A DNA stretch of 64,000 nucleotides from Thalassobium sp. (GCA_002733205.1 NVUW01000001.1:186001-250000), one strand, 5' to 3'; counted from the first letter of the stretch, positions 35,266 through 44,805 are shown. Translations and numbers: made by a program. Notes: a model not told the origin generated them from the letters alone.

Positions 35266-35336
35266 GTAGGAGCGGGCCATGCCCGCAAATCGTGGTCGCA
35301 AGACCCGCGGTTAGCGCGACTAAAAGTCGCTCCCAC
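35266..35336. repeat. REP-like element (GTAGGAGCGGGC type)
   Basis: GTAGGAGCGGGCCATGCCCG (35266-35285) followed by GCGACTAAAAGTCGC and TCCCAC. The first 21 bases are identical to the element before purD at 59308. The TAGGAGCGGGC/GCCCGCTCCTA family is dispersed widely in pseudomonads and relatives. Confidence 0.85.
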
Positions 35337-35373
35337 GTCAATAAACCCGCTGTCATCACGACAGCAGCGTCGC

Positions 35374-36249
35374 TTACAGTAACCAGCCGCCAACCGTGGC
35401 CGCGGCAATCATCACCATCCAGATTGAGACGCTGCGCAAATGCAGCTGATGCCACTCTTCCAGTTCACGTGCCGCCGCTTCACCATCATCGGCCACACTG
35501 TGCCACTGGCGCTGTTCGCCATTATGGGATAATGCACTGCTGGCGACCGAAAACAATACATCGGCACCACTCGCTTTTAATTGCCATAAATAACTTTGCC
35601 ATACCGGTAAAGCGCGCATGAAGTTACCCGCCAAACCGTAAGTAAGCCCTAACAGACGAACCGGAATCCATTCCAGCCAATGCAGATAACGCCAGGCTTT
35701 CTGATCACAATCGCTGGCGCGTGCATATTGCACACTGAACCAGGCCAATAAAACCCCGGCGACATCAGCAATCATGTACCAGAAAACCATCAGGAAAAAA
35801 TATTCGAACCAGCGATGCAACAGCGCTTTAATGACCTGCTCATTCATCTGCCCGGTGTCTTCCGTCACGCTGACTTCGGGAACAGCGAGAAATTTTTCCG
35901 CACAGTGATAAGCGCCCTGAGTATCCCCCTGCTGTAAATCTTCACGGTATTCCTGCAGGTGCCGTTCAATACCGATGTGCGAAAGAACGTACAGCAGCAA
36001 CAGAATTTCCAGGGCGAAGCTGATTAATCCCCAGGCTAAATGTTCGATATACCAGAAACCAGCCGCTAACAGCATGGCCGGAATAACCACAACCAACGCA
36101 TATTTGATATGCCGGGGAAAACGCTGAAAAAATCCCCGAGGCAGCCAAAAGCTGAGCCAGTGAGCAAAGGTTCTGCTACGGGTACTGCGCTGGGGTAACG
36201 GCAATTGCGATTGCAGTACCAGCGCAATAAAAACGATCAGAAATTTCAT
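35374..36249 (-). CDS. ampE: AmpE-like membrane protein
   Basis: A 291-residue inner-membrane protein with four or five TMs (about 1-15, 50-68, 71-90, 152-172, and the C-terminal end). It matches AmpE: MKFLIVFIALVLQSQLPLP at the N-terminus, then FWYMIADVAGVLLAW and the segment VRLLGLTYGLAGNFMRALP. AmpE is thought to modulate beta-lactamase induction together with AmpD. Its ATG lies nine bases after the ampD stop, consistent with an ampD-ampE operon. Confidence 0.9.
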   Translation of the reverse strand: MKFLIVFIALVLQSQLPLPQRSTRSRTFAHWLSFWLPRGFFQRFPRHIKYALVVVIPAMLLAAGFWYIEHLAWGLISFALEILLLLYVLSHIGIERHLQEYREDLQQGDTQGAYHCAEKFLAVPEVSVTEDTGQMNEQVIKALLHRWFEYFFLMVFWYMIADVAGVLLAWFSVQYARASDCDQKAWRYLHWLEWIPVRLLGLTYGLAGNFMRALPVWQSYLWQLKASGADVLFSVASSALSHNGEQRQWHSVADDGEAAARELEEWHQLHLRSVSIWMVMIAAATVGGWLL

Positions 36250-36258
36250 AACAGCCTC

Positions 36259-36816
36259 TCAATTGTCAGACAAAGCCAAGGTGCGGAATAAATATTGCCA
36301 GTCAAAAGCCGGACCCGGATCGGTTTTCCGGCCTGGCGCAATGTGCTCGTGCCCGGTAATACGGCGACCAATGGCCGGATATTCTGCCTGCAACGCACGC
36401 ACAATATCGGCCAGAACCTCATACTGCACCGCACAGTAAGCATCGGTATCCGTACCTTCCAATTCAATACCTACAGAATAGTCGTTGCAGTCTGCCCTGC
36501 CTTCATAAACCGAGCGCCCCGCATGCCAGGCCCGATCATTAAAATTCACAAACTGCGTCACCTGGCCGTCGCGTTCAATCAGCAGATGGCTGGAGACCCG
36601 CAAGGCAGCGATTTCTGTAAAGTATGGGTGGGCATCAGCCGGGAGTTTATTTTGAAAAAATTGCTGCACATAACCACCACCAAACTGACCTGGCGGCAGG
36701 CTGATATTGTGAATAACCAGCAGCGTGATATCACCATCAGGCCCGGGCGGGCGGGGGCCAAAGTTAGGCGAAGGACACCAACAGGCAATATCCAGACGCC
36801 CTTCACTCACTTTCAT
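36259..36816 (-). CDS. ampD: 1,6-anhydro-N-acetylmuramyl-L-alanine amidase
   Basis: A 185-residue cytoplasmic zinc amidase of the N-acetylmuramoyl-L-alanine amidase type 2 family. It removes the stem peptide from anhydro-muropeptides and so controls AmpR-dependent beta-lactamase and recycling of cell wall. Zinc ligands by position and context are H36 (VIHNISLPPGQFGG), H156 (TGHEHIAPGRKTDPG) and D166; E120 in GIELEG is the usual partner. No signal peptide, as expected for AmpD. It is upstream of ampE. GGAAGGACACGAGC precedes the start. Confidence 0.96.
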   Translation of the reverse strand: MKVSEGRLDIACWCPSPNFGPRPPGPDGDITLLVIHNISLPPGQFGGGYVQQFFQNKLPADAHPYFTEIAALRVSSHLLIERDGQVTQFVNFNDRAWHAGRSVYEGRADCNDYSVGIELEGTDTDAYCAVQYEVLADIVRALQAEYPAIGRRITGHEHIAPGRKTDPGPAFDWQYLFRTLALSDN

Positions 36817-36959
36817 GCTCGTGTCCTTCCTCTGTGCGCTTCTACACCATTGAACAAAGTCGACACCTTAGCGGTTTTTAGCGGTGCCGTCAGTTTGGCA
36901 GCCCCGACGACAACCTTTATAGTGACCGCTGACATAACATGACATAAAGAGAGAAGCGG

Positions 36960-38342
36960 ATGCTGGAGTTCATTAAGACGATCAATGGCTGGGCCTGGGG
37001 AGCACCGATGCTGCTTCTTATCAGCATCACCGGCCTGTATCTGACCCTGGGTCTGAAAGCTTATCCAATCCGTAACATTAAACGCGGCTTCGTCTATTTA
37101 TGGGTAAACCGCGAAGGTAAAGGTCAGGGCGAAATCTCTGGTTTTAACGCACTGATGACGTCGCTTTCGGCCACCATTGGTACCGGTAACATTGCCGGGG
37201 TCGCCACCGCCATCGCTTCCGGCGGGCCGGGTGCGCTGTTCTGGATGTGGTTAATTGCCTTACTCGGTATGGCCACCAAATACGCCGAAGCCGTGCTCGC
37301 TGTTCATTACCGCGAACGCAATGAGAAAGGCCAGTATGTTGGCGGCCCGATGTACTACATCCGTAATGGCCTTGGCCCGAAATTCCGCTGGATGGCTCTG
37401 CTGTTTGCTTTCTTCGGCATGTTAGCGGGCTTCGGTATTGGTAATGGCGTCCAGGCCAATTCCGTGGCCGACGCCCTGCATGGTGGCTTTGGTATTCCTG
37501 AGTGGGTGACCGGCGTAGCCATTGCCGTTTTGGTTGGTCTGGTGCTGCTGGGCGGTATCCGCCGTATTTCTGAAGTGGCCGGTAAGCTCGTTCCTTTTAT
37601 GGCGATTGCCTACATTCTCGGCGGCCTGATATTGCTGGTTGTTTTCGCCGACCGCGTACCGCAAGCCGTCGAACTGATCCTCCACCACGCCTTTAACCCG
37701 ACCGCCGCCATGGGAGGTTTTGCCGGTGCAGCCGTATGGGCTGCCATCCGTTTTGGTGTAGCGCGTGGTGTATTTTCTAACGAAGCAGGCCTCGGCAGCG
37801 CGCCCATTGCTCATGCCGCCGCACAAACCGACAGCCCGGTACGTCAGGGCAGCATCGCCATGCTCGGTACTTTTATCGACACCATTATTATCTGCACCAT
37901 CACCGGCCTGGTGATTGTCGCTTCCGGCGCCTGGCAGCTGTGTCCGCCGGAAATTGCCGAGTGTGTTCCCGGTAAAGGCTTAAGTGGTGCCAACCTTACT
38001 TCTGCGGCGTTTGCCCTCGGCTTACCCGGCATCGGCAACTATATCGTGACTCTGGGGCTGGCGATTTTTGCCTTCACCACCATTATCGGCTGGTCTTTTT
38101 ATGGAGAGAAATGCACAGAGTACCTGTTCGGTGTAAAATCCGTGCCCATTTTCCGGATCATCTGGGTTTTGGCCATTCCGATCGGTGCAACGCGTGAACT
38201 CGACGTCGCCTGGCTGATTGCCGATACCCTCAACGCAATGATGGCGCTGCCCAACCTGGTTGCCCTGTTACTGCTGAGCCCGGTCGTCTTCAAGCTGACA
38301 AAGAGTTTCTTAAACCATGGATCTGAGCCTGCATCAAAATGA
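36960..38342 (+). CDS. Alanine/glycine:cation symporter (AGCS family)
   Basis: A 460-residue inner-membrane transporter that takes up alanine or glycine with Na+ (or H+). About eleven TM helices. The AGCS signature [20 protein letters not shown] is present near residue 75, and [27 protein letters not shown] near 260-285 is the family's second signature. The ATG at 36960 has AGAGAGAAGCGG upstream. The 3' end overlaps nadC by 26 bases in another frame. Confidence 0.94.
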   Translation: MLEFIKTINGWAWGAPMLLLISITGLYLTLGLKAYPIRNIKRGFVYLWVNREGKGQGEISGFNALMTSLSATIGTGNIAGVATAIASGGPGALFWMWLIALLGMATKYAEAVLAVHYRERNEKGQYVGGPMYYIRNGLGPKFRWMALLFAFFGMLAGFGIGNGVQANSVADALHGGFGIPEWVTGVAIAVLVGLVLLGGIRRISEVAGKLVPFMAIAYILGGLILLVVFADRVPQAVELILHHAFNPTAAMGGFAGAAVWAAIRFGVARGVFSNEAGLGSAPIAHAAAQTDSPVRQGSIAMLGTFIDTIIICTITGLVIVASGAWQLCPPEIAECVPGKGLSGANLTSAAFALGLPGIGNYIVTLGLAIFAFTTIIGWSFYGEKCTEYLFGVKSVPIFRIIWVLAIPIGATRELDVAWLIADTLNAMMALPNLVALLLLSPVVFKLTKSFLNHGSEPASK

Positions 38343-39177
38343 TATCGCCACCATCGTTGCCCGTGCGCTGGAAGAAGATGTGGGCAGCGGCGATATTACC
38401 GCCCGTCTGATCCCGGCCACTCAGCAAGCCAAAGCGCGCATCATTTCCCGTGAGCGCGCCATTATCGCCGGACGCGCCTGGGTGGACGAAGTATTCCGCC
38501 AGCTTGATCCGGCCGTCAGCGTGATCTGGCGTGTATCCGAAGGCCAGTGGGTACGCCCCAACCAGACGCTGTTTGAACTTCAGGGCAGTGCCCGCTCGCT
38601 GCTGACCGGCGAGCGCTGCGCCCTGAACTTTCTGCAAAGCCTGTCCGGGACTGCCACCCTGTGCCGCTTCTATGCCGACAAAGTGACTGGTACCGGCGTT
38701 AAGTTGCTCGATACCCGCAAAACCATTCCTGGTCTGCGAGTCGCCCAGAAGTACGCAGTCAGCGTCGGCGGTTGCTTTAACCATCGTATTGGCCTGTACG
38801 ATGCCTTCCTTATTAAGGAAAACCACATTATGGCCGCTGGTGGCATTCGCGCAGCAGTCAGCCAGGCGCACGACATTGCCCCCGGCAAACCGATTGAGGT
38901 AGAAGTGGAAACCATGCAGCAACTGGATGAAGCCATCGACGCCGGTGCCGACATCATCATGCTCGACAACTTCAATCCTGAACAAATGTGCGTTGCCGTT
39001 GTCCATGCCAGACAGAAAAGTCAGGGCCGTACCAATGGCGTGGTAAAACTGGAAGCTTCCGGCGGCATTACCGACACCAGCCTGCGTGCTTACGCCGAAA
39101 CCGGCGTGGATTACATTTCCATCGGTGCCCTGACCAAAGACTGCAAAGCGATTGACCTGTCGATGCGGTTGGTGTGA
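38317..39177 (+). CDS. nadC: Nicotinate-nucleotide pyrophosphorylase (quinolinate phosphoribosyltransferase)
   Basis: A 286-residue enzyme that converts quinolinate and PRPP to nicotinate mononucleotide, a step of de novo NAD synthesis. N-terminal domain [20 protein letters not shown] then [16 protein letters not shown]. The catalytic barrel has [61 protein letters not shown] and LEASGGI, all typical. It begins inside the symporter gene (26-base overlap), which implies translational coupling to it. nadC next to the pilA-pilD cluster is the Pseudomonas-type arrangement. Confidence 0.97.
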   Translation: MDLSLHQNDIATIVARALEEDVGSGDITARLIPATQQAKARIISRERAIIAGRAWVDEVFRQLDPAVSVIWRVSEGQWVRPNQTLFELQGSARSLLTGERCALNFLQSLSGTATLCRFYADKVTGTGVKLLDTRKTIPGLRVAQKYAVSVGGCFNHRIGLYDAFLIKENHIMAAGGIRAAVSQAHDIAPGKPIEVEVETMQQLDEAIDAGADIIMLDNFNPEQMCVAVVHARQKSQGRTNGVVKLEASGGITDTSLRAYAETGVDYISIGALTKDCKAIDLSMRLV

Positions 39178-39207
39178 AGAGGGTCTTTAGAGGCCAACAC
39201 TCTGTTT

Positions 39208-39246
39208 TGACATGCAGAGAGTGACAATATTTGTCACTCTCTGACA
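39208..39246. promoter_or_regulatory. TGACA repeats and palindrome upstream of pilA
   Basis: TGACA at 39208, 39222 and 39242, and TGTCA at 39232. The central part is a perfect inverted repeat, CAGAGAGTGACAA-TAT-TTGTCACTCTCTG (39215-39243). It lies about 100-130 bases upstream of the sigma-54 promoter, where PilR binds in Pseudomonas; its sites are described around TGTC. It could also be a nadC terminator hairpin, but no T-tract follows. Confidence 0.55.
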
Positions 39247-39338
39247 ATCTGATTAATCAGCGTTCAGGTTATCGCCGGACATGGATCAAAAAACGTGATA
39301 AAAGCCCGGAATCAGGGCTTGCAGCAGCCAACTAAGCT

Positions 39339-39354
39339 TGGCACACTCTTCGCA
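39339..39354 (+). promoter_or_regulatory. Sigma-54 promoter of pilA
   Basis: TGGCACACTCTTCGCA fits the -24/-12 consensus TGGCAC-N5-TTGCA with one change (TTGC to TCGC) and correct GG-GC spacing. It is 83 bases upstream of the pilA ATG. pilA of Pseudomonas is RpoN/PilR dependent, so this is expected. Confidence 0.8.
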
Positions 39355-39436
39355 CTGTCCTGATGTGACACAGCAATTCAAAGCACGCTTTGAATTGCCC
39401 ATAACTAAAATCTCAATCGAGAGTGGAGAATTTCCT

Positions 39437-39931
39437 ATGAAAGCTCAAAAAGGTTTTACCCTGATTGAATTGATGATCGTTATTGCGATTATCGGCATTC
39501 TGGCTTCTGTTGCCATCCCACAATACAAAACCTATACAACCCGTGCACAAACTGGCCCTGAACTGGTTGGTGCTGTTCGTCCTATCCAGCTCGCTCTGGC
39601 CGAATATGCGGCTATCGAACAAAAGCTGCCAACCAGTGCAACTGAACTTGTTCAGTGGTCAACCGGTGAAGTAGCTAACTGCTTAGGCCACGTTAAAGAT
39701 GTTGTCTACACATACACATCTGCTACTGCCGGAGTTATCACTGCGACAACGTATGCCGCTGGTGCAACTGTAGATCCAAAATGTACTGGCGCAGGTCCAA
39801 CTTCTGAGCCTGAAATGCAGGGTAAAACACTGGTAATTGATGTTACCGTGAATACTAATGGCGCTGTTCGTTTTGCTGTAGATGCAACTAATAGTACAGT
39901 TCCTGCGAAATTCCTGCCTAAAATTGGCTAA
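39437..39931 (+). CDS. pilA: Type IVa pilin
   Basis: The major (or a main) pilin subunit. It has a short basic leader MKAQKG and the mature start [20 protein letters not shown] with Glu at +5; PilD should cleave between G and F. The full protein is 164 residues. The C-terminal part has a Cys pair (VANCLGHVK and VDPKCTGAG) that would form the usual disulfide loop. The ATG at 39437 was chosen because it gives the leader; upstream in-frame starts would ruin it. Regulated by the sigma-54 promoter 83 bases upstream. A terminator follows, so pilB is mainly expressed separately. Confidence 0.97.
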   Translation: MKAQKGFTLIELMIVIAIIGILASVAIPQYKTYTTRAQTGPELVGAVRPIQLALAEYAAIEQKLPTSATELVQWSTGEVANCLGHVKDVVYTYTSATAGVITATTYAAGATVDPKCTGAGPTSEPEMQGKTLVIDVTVNTNGAVRFAVDATNSTVPAKFLPKIG

Positions 39932-39954
39932 TTAACCAATCGGCAGTAATTAAG

Positions 39955-39981
39955 AGCACCCTCTAGTGGGGTGCTTTTTTG
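39955..39981 (+). terminator. Rho-independent terminator after pilA
   Basis: AGCACCC (39955-39961), seven-base loop, GGGTGCT (39969-39975), then TTTTTTG. Confidence 0.9.
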
Positions 39982-40070
39982 TTTTTAGCGTAAACAAACA
40001 GAACTAGTAGATTCTTCTACCCTCTGGTATGTTCTGATGCAAAAAGCATAATGCCTTTGGGGAAGTCTCT

Positions 40071-41768
40071 ATGGCCGTTCTAACCGGCTTGCCACGCCGT
40101 ATCGTCGAACAAAATCTCGTCAACAGCCAACAGGCTCAGGAAATCGTCAACAAGGCCAAACAAGACAAAATTGGCTTTGTCGCCGCTGCTGTCGCCTCCG
40201 GTTACATTAAATCGCGCGCAATTGCCTTATTGGCGTCAGAAGAATTTGGCTTGCCTGTCCTTGATTTAGCGGCCTTTGATCTGGAATTAATCCCAAGAGA
40301 ACTGGTCAGCAAGGATCTGATTGAAAAACACCGCGTATTACCTTTATTTCAGCGCGGTACGCGCCTGTTTATTGCCCAGAGTGACCCCTCGGCCATGATG
40401 GCCATTGATGAAATCAAATTTAATACCGGTATGACGGTAGAAGCGGTACTGGTAGAAGAAGACAAGCTGGGGCAGGCCGTTGATAAGTTTCTGGCCGCCA
40501 ACGATAACAGTTTTGGTGAACTGGACAGCGAGCTGGATGATGTTGACCTTGAAGACCCGGATGCACGTGAAAAAGCTCAGGAAGCCGAGAAAGATTCTTC
40601 CGGTGACGATGCTCCTATTGTACGTTTCGTAAACAAAATGTTGCTCGATGCCATTAAAGGTGGCGCATCTGATATTCACTTTGAGCCCTATGAGAAGCGC
40701 TACCGGGTACGTTACCGTACCGATGGCATGTTGCATGAAGTCGCCAGCCCGCCGGTCAACCTTGCCGGTAAGATCGCTGCTCGTTTAAAGGTGATGTCGC
40801 AGATGGATATTTCTGAACGGCGTGTCCCGCAGGATGGGCGCATCAAGATGAAACTGTCCAAAACAAAGGCCATTGATTTCCGGGTAAATACCCTCCCAAC
40901 CCTGTGGGGTGAAAAGATCGTACTGCGTATTCTTGATCCCTCGTCCGCCAAACTGGGCATTGATATGCTCGGTTACGAAGCAGACCAGAAAGCCTTGTAC
41001 ATGGAAGCTCTGGCCAAGCCTCAGGGGATGATTCTGGTTACCGGCCCCACCGGTTCCGGTAAAACCGTATCGTTATATACCGGCCTGAATATTCTTAATG
41101 TCGAAGGCACGAATATTTCCACCGCCGAAGACCCGGTGGAAATTAACCTCGAAGGTATTAACCAGGTAAACGTGAACGCCCGCGTCGGCCTCGACTTTGC
41201 AGCCGCTCTGCGTTCCTTCCTGCGTCAGGACCCGGATGTGGTGATGGTCGGTGAGATCCGTGACTTGGATACTGCCTCCATTGCGATTAAAGCTGCACAG
41301 ACCGGTCACTTAGTGCTTTCCACCCTACACACCAATAGCGCCGCAGAAACCCTCACCCGTCTGGCCAATATGGGTGTACCATCATTCAATATTGCCACAT
41401 CGGTCAGCCTTATCATTGCCCAGCGCCTGGCTCGCCGCCTCTGCTCAAACTGTAAAGCCCCCGCAGAAATACCCAAAGAATTGCTTCTGGAGGCTGGATT
41501 AACGGAGGAGCAACTGCAAAGCGCCGAAATTTATAAACCTGTTGGCTGCGAACAATGCAAGGGCGGTTACAAAGGCCGCGTCGGTATTTATGAAGTAGTT
41601 AGAATAACGGATGCCATCTCCCGTATTATCATGGAGGGCGGCAACTCGATTGAAATCTCAGATGCCGCCCGTAAAGAAGGCTTTAACGATTTACGGACAT
41701 CGGCCCTGCAAAAGGTTGCACAAGGGGTTACCAGCCTGGAAGAAGCCAACCGGGTAACCACCGACTAA
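40071..41768 (+). CDS. pilB: Type IV pilus assembly ATPase
   Basis: The 565-residue hexameric motor that drives pilus extension at the cytoplasmic side. The N-terminal T2SSE_N domain (about 1-140) precedes the ATPase. Walker A GPTGSGKT (about 325-332), Asp box (STAEDPVEI), Walker B PDVVMVGEIRD, His box (HLVLSTLHTN), and a tetracysteine zinc site (CSNC about 461-464 and CEQC about 500-503). An acidic insert (SELDDVDLEDPDAREKAQEA) lies between the domains. It is the first gene of pilB-pilC-pilD. Confidence 0.98.
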   Translation: MAVLTGLPRRIVEQNLVNSQQAQEIVNKAKQDKIGFVAAAVASGYIKSRAIALLASEEFGLPVLDLAAFDLELIPRELVSKDLIEKHRVLPLFQRGTRLFIAQSDPSAMMAIDEIKFNTGMTVEAVLVEEDKLGQAVDKFLAANDNSFGELDSELDDVDLEDPDAREKAQEAEKDSSGDDAPIVRFVNKMLLDAIKGGASDIHFEPYEKRYRVRYRTDGMLHEVASPPVNLAGKIAARLKVMSQMDISERRVPQDGRIKMKLSKTKAIDFRVNTLPTLWGEKIVLRILDPSSAKLGIDMLGYEADQKALYMEALAKPQGMILVTGPTGSGKTVSLYTGLNILNVEGTNISTAEDPVEINLEGINQVNVNARVGLDFAAALRSFLRQDPDVVMVGEIRDLDTASIAIKAAQTGHLVLSTLHTNSAAETLTRLANMGVPSFNIATSVSLIIAQRLARRLCSNCKAPAEIPKELLLEAGLTEEQLQSAEIYKPVGCEQCKGGYKGRVGIYEVVRITDAISRIIMEGGNSIEISDAARKEGFNDLRTSALQKVAQGVTSLEEANRVTTD

Positions 41769-41815
41769 GTTTTACGGCAGTGCTTAGCACTGCCCATGTA
41801 TGGACATATTGCATT

Positions 41816-43042
41816 ATGGCTAAGCAAGTTAAAAACAGCTCCTTTACCTGGGAAGGGATTAACCGTCGCGGTCAGACCATCAAAGGTGATATGACGGGTC
41901 AGAACGCTGCGATGGTAAAGGCCCTGTTGCGCAAACAAGGTGTAACGCCGATCAAGGTTCGTAAAAGCAGCCAAGGATTACTAACAATAGGCGGGACGAA
42001 GAAAAGAAAAATAACATCGGCTGATATAACGTTCTTTACCCGTCAGATGGCGACGATGATTAAAGCCGGTGTGCCACTGGTCCAGTCATTCGATATCGTT
42101 GCAGATGGTATTGATAATCCTTCGATGAAAGAACTGATTTTTGGTATCCGTGACTCAGTTTCTGCCGGTAATGACTTTGCGTCGGCATTGAAACAATACC
42201 CGGAGTATTTCGATAACCTAACCTGTAATTTAGTCGAATCCGGAGAGCAGGCTGGTGCGCTAGAAACGATGCTTGATAAAGTCGCCATCTACAAAGAAAA
42301 AACGGAATTACTCCGTAAAAAAATCAAAAAGGCGCTAATGTATCCCCTAGTTACTTTAGCAATTGCGTTTGTTGTGACTTTAATTTTGCTGATAAAGGTT
42401 GTTCCTACATTCCAAGACATGTTTGAGAGTTTTGGTTCTGAATTACCTGCGCCAACACAATTTGTAGTTTATTTGTCTGATACAGCACAAGAATACTACA
42501 TACAAGTTTTTGCCATTCTACTCATTCTGGGTATTTCATTTGGCCAAGCAATGAAACGCTCTCCCGCATTTCGTGATGGTTTTGAGCGTTTTACTCTAAA
42601 GGTTCCCGTTTTTGGCGATTTAATTCGTAAAGCAGCAGTTGCAAGGTTTGCACGAGTATTGTCAACTACTTTTGCAGCAGGTGTTCCTCTTGTTGAAGCC
42701 CTTGAGTCGGTTGCAGGGGCGGTTGGTAACGTCGTATACAAAGAAGCAGTACTAAAAATCCGCGACGAAGTTTCTTCTGGCCAACAAATGCACTTTGCAA
42801 TGCGCTCAACAGGTGTATTCCCCAATATGGTGGTACAGATGACCAGTATCGGCGAGGAGTCCGGCGCTCTGGACGCTATGCTGGATAAAGCGGCAACTTA
42901 CTTTGAAGAAGAGGTTGATAACGCTGTTGATGGAATGACGGCGATGTTAGAACCCATGGTGATGGCTTTTTTAGGTGTGGTAATTGGCGGTCTGATTATT
43001 GCGATGTATATGCCTATTTTCCAAATGGGTGATGCCATTTGA
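41816..43042 (+). CDS. pilC: Type IV pilus inner-membrane platform protein
   Basis: A 408-residue protein of the GspF/PilC family, the inner-membrane platform for PilB and pilin assembly. Two repeats of the T2SSF domain (about 75-195 and 275-400), with TM helices near 175, 225 and 380. N-terminal SFTWEGINRRGQTIKGDM and FFTRQMATMIKAGVPLVQSF are typical, with the second copy VARFARVLSTTFAAGVPLVE. The start is the ATG at 41816 (MAKQVKNSSF); a 12-residue extension with an upstream start is unlikely. A strong Shine-Dalgarno was not seen. The stop overlaps the start of pilD. Confidence 0.96.
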   Translation: MAKQVKNSSFTWEGINRRGQTIKGDMTGQNAAMVKALLRKQGVTPIKVRKSSQGLLTIGGTKKRKITSADITFFTRQMATMIKAGVPLVQSFDIVADGIDNPSMKELIFGIRDSVSAGNDFASALKQYPEYFDNLTCNLVESGEQAGALETMLDKVAIYKEKTELLRKKIKKALMYPLVTLAIAFVVTLILLIKVVPTFQDMFESFGSELPAPTQFVVYLSDTAQEYYIQVFAILLILGISFGQAMKRSPAFRDGFERFTLKVPVFGDLIRKAAVARFARVLSTTFAAGVPLVEALESVAGAVGNVVYKEAVLKIRDEVSSGQQMHFAMRSTGVFPNMVVQMTSIGEESGALDAMLDKAATYFEEEVDNAVDGMTAMLEPMVMAFLGVVIGGLIIAMYMPIFQMGDAI

Positions 43043-43923
43043 TCAATTCAACTTACAGTTTTTTACTCGAAAATGACCTTTTTTTGGCCATATTGATAAC
43101 ACTGCTCAGCCTCCTCATCGGCAGTTTCCTCAACGTGGTTATCCTGCGCTTTCCGGTGATGATGTTCCGCAGCTGGAAGCAGGATTGTCTGGAAATGGAC
43201 ACCACTCTGCCCAAGCACCCGGCCATTGACGATCTGAGTAAGCCCTTCAACCTGTTAAAGCCTGACTCACACTGCCCCAAATGTCAGGCTCCGGTCAGGG
43301 CCTGGCAGAATATTCCGCTGCTGAGTTGGGTCTTGCTGCGCGGTAAGTGTGCCGGCTGCGGTACCCGTATTGGCCTGCGCTATCCGGCGGTTGAAATCGC
43401 GACGGCAGCACTCAGCACCGCATTGCTGCTGGTGTATCCCTGGGGCTGGCAACTGGCGGCAATGCTGGTGTTCACCTGGCTGTTAATCAGCATGTCGGTG
43501 ATTGATATCGACCATCAGATTTTGCCCGACACTATGACCCTGAGCCTGCTATGGCTGGGCCTGCTGGTCAACAGCCAGGGATTATTCACCGATCTGGAAA
43601 GCGCCGTGTATGGTGCCGTAGCCGGCTATATGGCGCTGTGGAGTGTGTTCTGGATATTCAAGTTGGTGACCGGCAAAGACGGAATGGGTTACGGCGATTT
43701 CAAGCTGCTGGCCGCGCTTGGTGCCTGGCTGGGTGTACAAAGTTTGCCGCTGATTATTCTGCTCTCTTCCGTGGTGGGTGCTGTCGTCGGTATTGCCGGC
43801 ATTATGATACTGGGGCGCGATAAAAACCTTCCCATTCCGTTTGGCCCTTATCTGGCTACCGCCGGCTGGATCGCCGCTCTCTGGGGTAATGACATCACCG
43901 AATGGTATCTTGGGCGTTTCTGA
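43039..43923 (+). CDS. pilD: Prepilin peptidase / N-methyltransferase
   Basis: A 294-residue polytopic aspartic peptidase that cleaves prepilin leaders and methylates the new N-terminus. It has LLIGSFLNVVILRFPVM near the N-terminus, a zinc tetracysteine loop (CPKCQAP and CAGCG, about 76-105), the catalytic Asp motifs VIDIDHQILPD (about 155-165) and GYGDFKLLAALGAW (about 219-232). The first codon seems to be TTG at 43039, overlapping the pilC stop (TTGA); no other start lies before the conserved N-terminal motif. Translational coupling to pilC is therefore likely. Confidence 0.95.
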   Translation: MINSTYSFLLENDLFLAILITLLSLLIGSFLNVVILRFPVMMFRSWKQDCLEMDTTLPKHPAIDDLSKPFNLLKPDSHCPKCQAPVRAWQNIPLLSWVLLRGKCAGCGTRIGLRYPAVEIATAALSTALLLVYPWGWQLAAMLVFTWLLISMSVIDIDHQILPDTMTLSLLWLGLLVNSQGLFTDLESAVYGAVAGYMALWSVFWIFKLVTGKDGMGYGDFKLLAALGAWLGVQSLPLIILLSSVVGAVVGIAGIMILGRDKNLPIPFGPYLATAGWIAALWGNDITEWYLGRF

Positions 43924-43939
43924 CAGGTAATAATCAGCA

Positions 43940-44539
43940 ATGTGGGTTTTGGGTTTAACCGGCGGCATTGGCAGTGGCAAAACCGCCGCCAGTGATTTCT
44001 TCGCCAGCAAAGGTATTACTGTGGTCGACGCCGATATTGTCGCCCGCGAAGTCGTTGAACCGGGACAACCAGCCTGGCAGGCCATTAAAGATCGCTTTGG
44101 TGACCAGGCACTGCTCGCGGATAACAGCCTCAACCGCGCCTGGCTACGCGAGAAAGTGTTCGCCGAGCCAGAAGAACGTAAGTGGCTGGAATCTCAGACG
44201 CATCCGCGCATCCGCGACAACATTATCCGCCAGTTACAGCAAGCCACTTCGGCTTATGCCATTCTGGTTTCGCCGTTGTTATTCGAATCCGGCCAGGCAC
44301 TATTAACACAGCATACGCTGCTGATTGATGTCGCTGAAGACATTCAGATTGCACGGGCGACATCACGCGATCAGAATAACGCCGATCAGATCCGTCGCAT
44401 TATTGCCGCACAAATGTCACGTGCTGAGCGCCGCTCACGCGCCGATGACATTGCCGATAACAGTCTGGGGATGGCTGAGCTGCACCAGCAACTGGAACTG
44501 CTGCACAGCAGCTACCTGTTGCGTGCGGCTTCACAATAA
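43940..44539 (+). CDS. coaE: Dephospho-CoA kinase
   Basis: A 199-residue kinase that phosphorylates the 3'-hydroxyl of dephospho-CoA, the final step of coenzyme A synthesis. P-loop GLTGGIGSGKTAASDFF (about 4-20), DADIVAREV, the CoA-domain signature PLLFESGQALL, and RRIIAAQMSRAERRSRADDI, all typical. It starts 16 bases after the pilD stop, the usual pilD-coaE-yacG order. Confidence 0.97.
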   Translation: MWVLGLTGGIGSGKTAASDFFASKGITVVDADIVAREVVEPGQPAWQAIKDRFGDQALLADNSLNRAWLREKVFAEPEERKWLESQTHPRIRDNIIRQLQQATSAYAILVSPLLFESGQALLTQHTLLIDVAEDIQIARATSRDQNNADQIRRIIAAQMSRAERRSRADDIADNSLGMAELHQQLELLHSSYLLRAASQ

Positions 44540-44585
44540 AATAGCGCGCTGACTAACATGCGATTAGCAAACCTGCGAGTACCCC

Positions 44586-44786
44586 ATGAAAGTAAACTGC
44601 CCGACCTGTAAAAAAGAAGTGGAATGGATTGCGGAAAACAAATACCGGCCGTTCTGCTGCGAACGCTGCAAGCTGATAGACCTGGGCGAATGGGCCAGTC
44701 AAGGTCACGCCATCCCCGGCAAACCGGCTGACGAAGTACTGATGTCAGAAGAATGGCAGCAGGAGCAGGACAAGCCTTACAACTGA
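44586..44786 (+). CDS. yacG: DNA gyrase inhibitor YacG
   Basis: A 66-residue zinc protein that binds GyrB and inhibits gyrase in E. coli. CPTC (5-8) and CERC (about 28-31) give the C-x2-C-x15..20-C-x3-C zinc site, followed by [17 protein letters not shown], the family's most conserved part. Last gene of the pil operon block; a hairpin follows before the converging DUF808 gene. Confidence 0.95.
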   Translation: MKVNCPTCKKEVEWIAENKYRPFCCERCKLIDLGEWASQGHAIPGKPADEVLMSEEWQQEQDKPYN

Positions 44787-44805
44787 TCCCGCATGGTGTG
44801 ATCCG

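Larger units (their letters stand above)
35082..35373. other. Repeat-filled intergenic region
   Basis: A 292-base gap between the converging ODP-like and ampE genes. It holds at least three interspersed repeat-like sequences: GTGGGAGTGGC-N-CAGCCGCGAAAACACC at about 35123-35154, an imperfect palindrome (35167-35241) and a REP-like element (35266-35336). No coding sequence. Confidence 0.7.

Noticed and set aside
35120-35340. CRISPR array
   Set aside because: Repeats differ from each other, spacing is irregular and no cas genes are present.
39215-39243. nadC terminator
   Set aside because: Only three bases between arms and no T-tract after it; considered a regulatory palindrome instead.
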